A stretch of DNA of 64,000 nucleotides from Aedes albopictus (lineage: Eukaryota; Arthropoda; Insecta; Diptera; Culicidae): NCBI RefSeq assembly GCF_035046485.1, contig NC_085136.1, positions 163,491,963 through 163,555,962 on the forward strand, read 5' to 3'. Within the stretch, counting starts at the first letter, position 1, and each line of letters starts with the position of its first letter. Below, piece after piece: positions 57,250-64,000 of the stretch. A program made the position numbers and the translations under genes. The notes below the pieces were generated by a model. It was not told the DNA's origin and searched no databases. It worked only from the letters and a program-made list of their open reading frames with translations.

Positions 57250-57455
57250 GAATTGGGTTCTTTAGGGGTACCCGGATTATTTCATAATCGGATTCTCCGC
57301 CCCAAAATTAGTCTAAATCCAAAATTACATAATTTTTGGAGTCCAGGAACTATTTTTAAAATGCATTTGAAGTTTGTATGGGAAATTTTTTTTGTTCGGG
57401 TCGAACTGTCATTTTAGCGATTGAACTGTCATTCTATCCACAAAAGTTAAAACTG
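57250..57455 (-). repeat. Inverted-repeat flank, right copy
   Basis: Reverse complement of 51926-52125 with moderate divergence (GGGTACCCGGATTATTTC, GGAGTCCAGGAACTATTTTT, TTCGGGTCGAACTGTCATTT). It directly abuts the end of the satellite array. Confidence 0.9.
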
Positions 57456-57575
57456 TTTTGTTAATTTGACCTTCAAAACAAAGGTATTGGAATCTAATAA
57501 ATTGACGTAATACTCAGAAAAATGAGCTCTTTCGCTTAGGCTATAGAAAATAGCAATATTTTATTCATTAAACAA
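57456..57575. other. Short unassigned spacer
   Basis: AT-rich; may still belong to the inverted-repeat family. Confidence 0.3.
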
Positions 57576-58450
57576 CCCAATTCTTCCAGGAATTCCTTCA
57601 GGGATTCCTCCAGGAATTCCTTCAGGGATTCCTCCAGGAATTCCTCCAGGGATTCCTCCAAGGATTCCTTATGTAGTTCCTCCATGAATTCCTTCAGGAA
57701 TTTCACCACGATTTCTTCCGATAATTCCTTCGAGAATTCCTCCAGGGATCTCTCCATGAATTCCTGCAGGGTTTCTCCCAAGAATTTCTTCGGGGATTCC
57801 TCCAGGAATTCATTAAGTAATTTCTCCATGAATTCATTCGGGAATTTCACCAGGAATTTTTTCGGGAATTTCTCCAGGAATTCCTCTAGGAGTTCCTCCA
57901 GAAATTTTTCCAGGAATTCTTCTAGGGATTTCTCCAGGATTTCTTCTAGAGATTTCTCCAGGAATTCCTCTACGGATTTCTCCAGGAATTCCTCTAGAGA
58001 TTTCTCCAGGAATTCCTGAAGAAATCCTTCATGGAATTCCTCGAGGAAGTCTTCCAGAAATTCCTTCAGGAATTTCTCCAGGGAATCCTCCCTTACTTCT
58101 TCCAGGGATTCGTCAAGGAATTTCTCTAGGGATTCTTCAAGAGATTCCTCCAGGTATTCCATAAGAAATCTCTCATGGGATTCTTTCAGGAAGTCCTGAA
58201 GGGATTCCTCCCGGAATTCCTTAAGGGATTCCTCACTCAATTCCTCCAGGGATTCCTTAGGAATTTCTCCGGGGATTCTTAAGGGAATACCTCCAAGGAT
58301 TTTTCCAGGATTATTTTTCCAGAGATTCCTTAAAGAATTCTTAATGAGATTCTCTCGGGAAGTTCTCCAGGGAATTCTCCAGAAATTCCTCAAGGGAATC
58401 ATCTATAAATTCCTTCAGGAATTTATCCTGGTATTTCTCTTGGGATTCCT
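57576..58450 (+). repeat. Degenerate satellite, plus orientation
   Basis: GGAATTCCTCCAGGGATTTC-type units with many substitutions, the same polarity as 53-57 kb. The 288-codon minus-strand frame is repeat-derived. Confidence 0.9.
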
Positions 58451-58625
58451 CAGGGCTGGATCTAAGGGGGGCCGGGCCCCACATCAGGGCCTCCACATCC
58501 GCTCTGGCTCCGGACCCCCACAATCCTTAATCCGGGCCTGAATTCTACCAAGACTTCTGCCTGATATACCTCCATGATTTCTGCGTGGGATTTTTCCAGT
58601 ATGTCATCCTGGCATTCCAAAGTAT
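58451..58625. other. GC-rich interruption at the polarity switch
   Basis: GGGGGGCCGGGCCCC and GGCTCCGGACCCCCAC break the satellite. Left of this the satellite is in the TCCTCCAGG form, right of it in the CCTGGAGGA form. Confidence 0.7.
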
Positions 58626-59460
58626 TTGTAAAATTCTCCGATGGAAATCCTTGAAGAAATTTCTGAAGAAATCCCGAAAGGAGAACCTAAAGAAATCCAG
58701 ACAGAAATTTTTTTAAAAACTCCAGAAGCAATTTGTGGAGAAATTCTAGAAGCGATTTCTGGAGAAATTCCAAAAGGAATTCCTGAAAACATCCTGGAAG
58801 AGATTTCTGGAAGAATCCCCGAAGGAATTTCTGGAACAATCCCCGCAGGAATTCCTGGAGGATTCGCAGAAGGAATTTCTGGAGGATTCCCAGAAGAAAT
58901 TACTTGAGAAACTTCCCTGAACAACGTAATAATTATTTGAGGCGTCTCCAAAGAAATTCGTTGAGAAATCCCGAAAGGAATTCCTGGAGGAATACCCGAA
59001 GATAATCCTGGAGGAATCTACGAAGGAATTGGATTTTGAGAAATTCGTTGAGAAATCCCTAAAGGAATTCCTAGGGGAATACTCGAAGGAATTCCTGGAG
59101 GAATCCCCGGAGGAAACCCCGGAGGAATCTCCGATGGAATTCCCGGAAGAATCTCCGATGCAATTTTCGGAGGAATATCCGAAGGGATCCTGGACGAATT
59201 TCTGAAGGAATCCCCGGAGGAATTCCTGAAGAAATCCCCGGAAGAAGTCCTAGAGGAATCCAAGAAGGTTTCCATAGTTAAATCTCTGGAAGAAACCCAG
59301 GAGGAATATCCGATGAAATTCCTGGAGGAATCCCCGGAGAAATTCCTGGAGGAATCCTGGAGGAATTTCTGGAAGAATTCCTGGATGAATTCCTGAAAGA
59401 ACTCCTGGAGGGATTCCTGGAGGAATTCCTGGAAGAATACCTGGAGGAATTCCTGAAAGA
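58626..59460 (-). repeat. Degenerate satellite, reversed orientation
   Basis: GGAATTCCTGGAGGAAT and GAAGAAATCCCCGAAG-type units. Positions 59075-59345 are the inverted partner of 53200-53440 (AGGAATCTCCGATGGAATTC, CTCCGATGCAATTTTCGGAG). Confidence 0.9.
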
Positions 59461-62400
59461 ATTCTTGGAGGAATTCCTGGAAGAATTCCTGGAAGAATTC
59501 CTGGAGGAATTCCTGGAAGAATTCCTGGAGGAATTCCTGGAAGAATTCCTGGAAGAATTCCTGGAAGAATTCCTGGAGGAATTCCTGGAAGAATTCCTGG
59601 AGGAATTCCTGGAAGAATTCCTGGAGGAATTCCTGGAAGAATTGCTGGAGGAATTCCTGGAAGAATTGCTGGAGGAATTCCTGGAAGAATTCCTGGAGGA
59701 ATTCCTGAAAGAATTCCTGGAAGAATTCCTGAAGGAATTCCTGGAGGAATTCCTGGAGGAATTCCTGAAGGAATTCCTGGAAAAATTCCTGAAGGAATTC
59801 CTGGAAAAATTCCTGAAGGAATTCCTGGAAGAATTCCTGGAGGAATTCCTGGAAGAATTCCTGGAAGGAAATCCTGGAAGAATTTCTGGAGGAATTCTTG
59901 GAAGAATTCCTGGAGGAATTCCTGGAATAATTACTGGAAGAATTCCTGGAGGAATTCCTGGAAGAATTCCTGGAGGAATTTCTGGAAGAATTCCTGGACT
60001 AATTCCTGGAAGAATTCCTGGACTAATTCCTGGAAGAATTCCTGGAATAATTCATGGAAGAATTCCTGGAGGAATTCCTGGAAGAATTCCTGGAGGAATT
60101 CCTGGAAGAATTCCTGGAGGAATTCCTGGAAGAATTCCTGGAGGAATTCCTGGAAGAATTCCTGGAGGAATTCCTGGAAGAATTCCTGGAGGAATTCCTG
60201 GAAGAATTCCTGGAGGAATTCCTGGAAGAATTCCTGGAGAAATTCCTGGAGGAATTCCTGGAAGAATTCCTGGAAGAATTCCTGGAGGAATTCCTGGAAG
60301 AATTCCTGGAGGAATTCCTGGGGGAATTCCTGGAAGAATTCCTGGAGGAATTCCTGGAAGAATTCCTGGAGGAATTCCTAGAAGAATTCCTGGAGGAATT
60401 CCTGGAAGAATTCCTGGAGGAATTCCTGGAAGAATTCTTGGAGGAATTCCTGGAAGAATTCCTGGAGGAATTCCTGGAAGAATTCCTGGAGGAATTCCTG
60501 GAAGAATTCCTGGAGGAATTCCTGGAAGAATTCCTGGAGAAATTCCTGGAAGAATTCCTGGAGGAATTCCTGGAGGAATTCCTGGAGGAATTCCTGGAGG
60601 AATTCCTGGAGGAATTCCTGGAGGAATTCCTGGAGGAATTCCTGGAGGAATTCCTGGAGGAATTCCTGGAGGAATTCCTGGAGGAATTCCTGGAGGAATT
60701 CCTGGAGGAATTCCTGGAGGAATTCCTGGAAGAATTCCTGGAGGAATTCCTGGAAGTATTCCTGGAGGAATTCCTGGAAGAATTCCTGGAGGAATTCCTG
60801 GAAGAATTCCTGGAAGAATTCCTGGAAGAATTCCTGGAAGAATTCCTGGAGGAATTCCTTGAAGAATTCCTTGAGGAATTCCTGGAAGAATTCCTGGAGG
60901 AATTCCTGGAAGAATTCCTGGAGATTCCTAGAAGAATTCCTGGAGGAATTCCTGGAAGAATTCCTGGAGGAATTCCTGGAGGAATTTCTGGAAGAATTCC
61001 TGGAGGAATTTCTGGAAGAATTCCTGGAGGAATTTCTGGAAGAATTCCTGGAGGAATTTCTGGAAGAATTCCTGGAGGAATTCCTGAAAGAATTCCTGGA
61101 AGAATTCCTGGAAGAATTCCTGGAAGAATGTCTGGAAGAATTCCTGGAAGAATTCCTGGAAGAATTCCTGGAAGAATTCCTGGAAGAATTCCTGGAAGAA
61201 TTCCTGGAAGAATTCCTGGAAGAATTCCTGGAAGAATTCCTGGAAGAATTCCTGGAAGAATTCCTGGAAGAATTCCTGGAAGAATTCCTGGAAAAATTCC
61301 TGGAAGAATTCCTGGAAGAATTCCTGAAAGAATTCCTGGAAGAATTCCTGGAAGAATTCCTGGAAGAATTCCTTCAAGAATTCCTGGAAGAATTCCTGAA
61401 ATAATTCCTGGAAGAATTCCTGGAAGAATTCCTGGAAGAATTCCTGGAAGAATTCCTGGACTAATTCCTGGAGGAATTCCTGGAAGAATTCGTGGAGGAA
61501 TTCCTGGAAGAATTCCTGGAGGAATTCCTGGAAGAATTCCTGGAGGAATTCCTGGAAGAATTCCTGGAGGAATTCCTGGAGGAATTTCTGGAAGAATTCC
61601 TGGAGGAATTCCTGGAAGAATTCCTGGAGGAATTCCTGGAAGAATTCCTGGAGGAATTCCTGGAAGAATTCCTGGAGGAATTCCTGGAAGAATTCCTGGA
61701 GGAATTCCTGGAAGAATTCCTGGAAGAATTCCTGGAAGAATTCCTGGAAGAATTCCTGGAAGAATTCCTGGAAGAATTCCTGGAAGAATTCCTGGAAGAA
61801 TTCCTGGAAGAATTCCTGGAAGAATTCCTGGAAGAATTCCTGGAAGAATTCCTGGAAGAATTCCTGGAAGAATTCCTGGAAGAATTCCTGGAAGAATTCC
61901 TGAAAGAATTCCTGGAGGAATTCCTGGAGGAATTCCTGGAAGAATTCCTGGAGGATTTCCTGGAAGAGTTCATGGAGGAATTCCTGGAAGAACTCCTGGA
62001 AGAATTCCTGGAGGATTTCCTGGAAGAGTTCCTGGAGGAATTCCTGGAAGAGTTCCTGGAGGAATTCCTAGAAGAGTTCCTGGAGGAATTCCTGGAAGAA
62101 CTCCTGGAAGAATTCCTGGAAGAGTTCCTGGAGGAATTCCTGGAAGAGTTCCTGGAGGAATTCCTGGAAGAACTCCTGGAAGAATTCCTGGAGGAATTCC
62201 TGGAAGAATTTCTGGAGGAATTCCTGGAAGAATTCCTGGAGGAATTCCTGGAAGAATTCCTGGATGAATTCCTGGAAGAATTCCTGTAGGAATTCCTGGA
62301 GGAATTCCAGGGAAAATTCCTGGAGGAATGCCAGGAAGAATTCCTGGAGGAATTCCTGGAGGAATTCCTGGAAGAATTCCTGGAAGAATTCCTGGAAGAA

Positions 62401-63425
62401 TTCCTGGAGGAATTCCTGGAAAAATTCCTGAAGGAATTCCTGGAAGAATTCCTGGAGGATTTCCTGGAAGAATTCCTGGAGGATTTCCTGGAAGAATTCC
62501 TGGAGGATTTCCTGGAAGAGTTCCTGGAGGAATTCCTGGAGGAATTCCCGGAGGAATTCCTGGAGGAATTCCTGGAGGAATTCCTGGAGGAATTCCTGGA
62601 GGAATTCCTGGAGGAATTCCTGGAGGAATTCCTGGAGAAATTCCTGGAGGAATTCCTGGAGGAATTCCTGGAGGAATTCCTGGAGGAATTCCTGGAGGAA
62701 TTCCTGGAGGAATTCCTGGAGGAATTCCTGGAGGAATTCCTGGAGGAATTCCTGGAGGAATTCCTGGAGGAATTCCTGGAGGAATTCCTGGAGGAATTCC
62801 TGGAGGAATTCCTGGAGGAATTCCTGGAGGAATTCCTGGAAGAATTCCCGGAGGAATTCCTGAAGGAATTCCTGAAGGAATTCCTGAAGGAATTCCTGGA
62901 GGAATTCCTGGAGGAATTCCTGGAGGAATTCCTGGAGGAATTCCTGGAGGAATTCCTGGAGGAATTCCTGAAGGAATTCCTGGAGGAATTCCTGAAGGAA
63001 TTCCTGAAGGAATTCCTCAAGGAATTCCTGAAGGAATTCCTGAAGGAATTCCTGAAGGAATTCCTGAAGGAATTCCTGGAGGAATTCCTGGAGGAATTCC
63101 TGAAGGAATTCCTGAAGGAATTCCTGGAGGAATTCCTGGAGGAATTCCTGAAGGAATTCCTGGAGGCATTCCTGAAGAAATTCCTGGAGGAATTCCTGGA
63201 GGAATTCCTGGAGGAATTCCTGGAGGAATTCCTGGAGGAATTCCTGGAAGAATTCCTGGAGAAATTCCTGGAAGAATTCCTGGAGAAATTCCTGGAAGAA
63301 TTCCTGGAGAAATTCCTGGAAGAATTCCTGGAAGAATTCCTGGAAGAATTCCTGGAGGAATTCCTGGAAGAATTCCTGGAGGAATTCCTGGAAGAATTCC
63401 TGGAGGAATTCCTGGAGGAAGAGAC
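59461..63425 (-). repeat. Young 12/24-bp satellite array, reversed orientation
   Basis: The unit is AATTCCTGGAGG + AATTCCTGGAAG, the reverse complement of the left array. Zones of pure AATTCCTGGAGG (about 60555-60725 and 62525-62835) and pure AATTCCTGGAAG (about 61095-61375 and 61705-61900) alternate with dimer zones, and GAGTTCC/GATTTCC variants cluster at 61950-62170 and 62455-62525. AATTCCTGAAGG clusters at 62860-63150. A one-unit slip (GGAGATTCCTAG) lies near 60921. All frames are open, up to 737 codons. Confidence 0.97.
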
Positions 63426-63465
63426 GAACCAGCCAAATAGAGATAAATCAATCAATCAAACTCCT
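63426..63465. other. Non-satellite island of about 40 bp
   Basis: ACGAACCAGCCAAATAGAGA and TCAATCAATCAAA replace satellite units, the only clear non-satellite patch right of 59 kb. It ends the long frames. Confidence 0.8.
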
Positions 63466-64000
63466 GGAAGAATTCTTGGAAGAGTTCCTGGAAGAATTCC
63501 TGGATGAATTCCTGGACGAATTGCTGGAAGAATTCCTGGAGGAGTTCCTGAACAAATTCCCGGAGGAGTTCCTGAAGGACCCCCGAAGGAATTCCTGGAG
63601 GAACCCCCGAAGGAATTCCTGGAGGAATCTCCGAAGGAATTCCTGGAGGAATCCCCGAAGGAATTCCTGGAGGAATCACCGATTGAATTCCTGGAGGAAT
63701 CCCCGAATGAATTCCTGGAGGAATCCCCGAAGGAATTCCTGGAGGAATCCCCGAAGGAATTCCTGGAGGAATCCCCGAAGGAATTCTTGGAGGAATCCCC
63801 GAAGGAATTCTTGGAGGAATCTCCGAGGGAATTCCTGGAGGAATCCCCGAAGGAATTCCTCCAGGAATCCCCGAAGGAATTCCTGGAGGAATCCCCGAAG
63901 CAATTCCTGGAGAAATCCCCGAAGGAATTCCTGGAGGAATCCCCGAAGGAATTCCTGGAGGAATCCCCGGAGAAATTGCTGGAGGAATCCCCGAAGGAAT
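63466..64000 (-). repeat. Satellite, CCCCGAAGGAATTCC variant, to the window edge
   Basis: The 24-bp unit GAATCCCCGAAGGAATTCCTGGAG-type (GGAGGAATCCCCGAAGGAAT) predominates, clearly different from the adjacent young array and similar to the inverse of 52.9-53.2 kb. It continues past the window. Confidence 0.9.

Noticed and set aside
53316..57287. 1,323-codon plus-strand open frame (Gly-Ile-Pro-Pro repeats)
   Set aside because: It is the inevitable reading of a stop-free 12-bp repeat. Equally long frames exist on the other strand, and there is no non-repetitive domain.
60054..63455. Frames of 737, 664 and 370 codons in the right array
   Set aside because: Same reason: overlapping frames on both strands of a pure tandem repeat.
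1..64000. Endogenous viral elements typical of Aedes piRNA clusters
   Set aside because: I looked for flavivirus- or rhabdovirus-like protein stretches and recognised none. A translated search would be needed to exclude short fragments.

Overview
The window looks like nuclear DNA of a culicine mosquito, most likely Aedes; I cannot choose a species. The basis is a Feilai-type tRNA-derived SINE in two copies, other tRNA-derived SINEs I associate with Aedes, fragments of the I, R1, RTE and RNase H-bearing (Loa-like) non-LTR retrotransposon clades, many small palindromic MITEs, and two introns of about 57 bp in a gene-like stretch. No intact host gene, true tRNA, rRNA, CRISPR array or bacterial operon is visible. 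This is repeat-dominated intergenic or heterochromatic DNA.

Layout. 1-285 is the edge of an R1-type reverse transcriptase. 3.6-8.7 kb is a nearly full-length but broken I-clade non-LTR element on the minus strand (ORF1 and an EN-RT-RNase H ORF2). 9.0-10.4 kb holds a SINE, a 432-bp palindrome with no spacer and two MITEs. 10.6-11.4 kb is a decayed copy of the splicing factor gene PRPF38A/Prp38. From about 11.4 to 36.6 kb the background is an old, degenerate satellite with a basic period near 12 bp (consensus near GAATTTCTCCAG, richer and clearer from 15.1 to 18.8 and 30.2 to 36.6 kb). It is punctured by a 2.9-kb Foldback-like element, several MITEs, SINEs and a 1.1-kb insertion flanked by 31-bp direct repeats. 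36.8-38.5 kb is unique AT-rich DNA with short splice-like open stretches on the minus strand. 38.86-42.39 kb is a 95-bp tandem array with a 760-bp higher-order repeat. 42.4-47.5 kb is a mosaic of MITEs, a second Feilai SINE and two retrotransposon tails. 47.5-52.1 kb is a nested set of at least three palindromic or TIR elements.

From 52.7 kb to the right edge the same 12-bp satellite returns in a young, highly homogenised form. One array of about 3.8 kb lies in one orientation (53.44-57.25 kb) and one of about 4.0 kb in the opposite orientation (59.4-63.44 kb), joined by about 2 kb of degenerate satellite whose polarity flips near 58.6 kb. Every unit carries a GGAATTCC or GAATTC core, and none of the six frames contains a stop codon, so very long but meaningless reading frames run through both strands.

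The most interesting features are the multi-kilobase inverted satellite, which would form a long double-stranded RNA if transcribed, the visible history of the satellite from decayed to freshly amplified, and the number of near-perfect palindromic elements. I see no evidence for a protein-coding system; the notable biology is structural.
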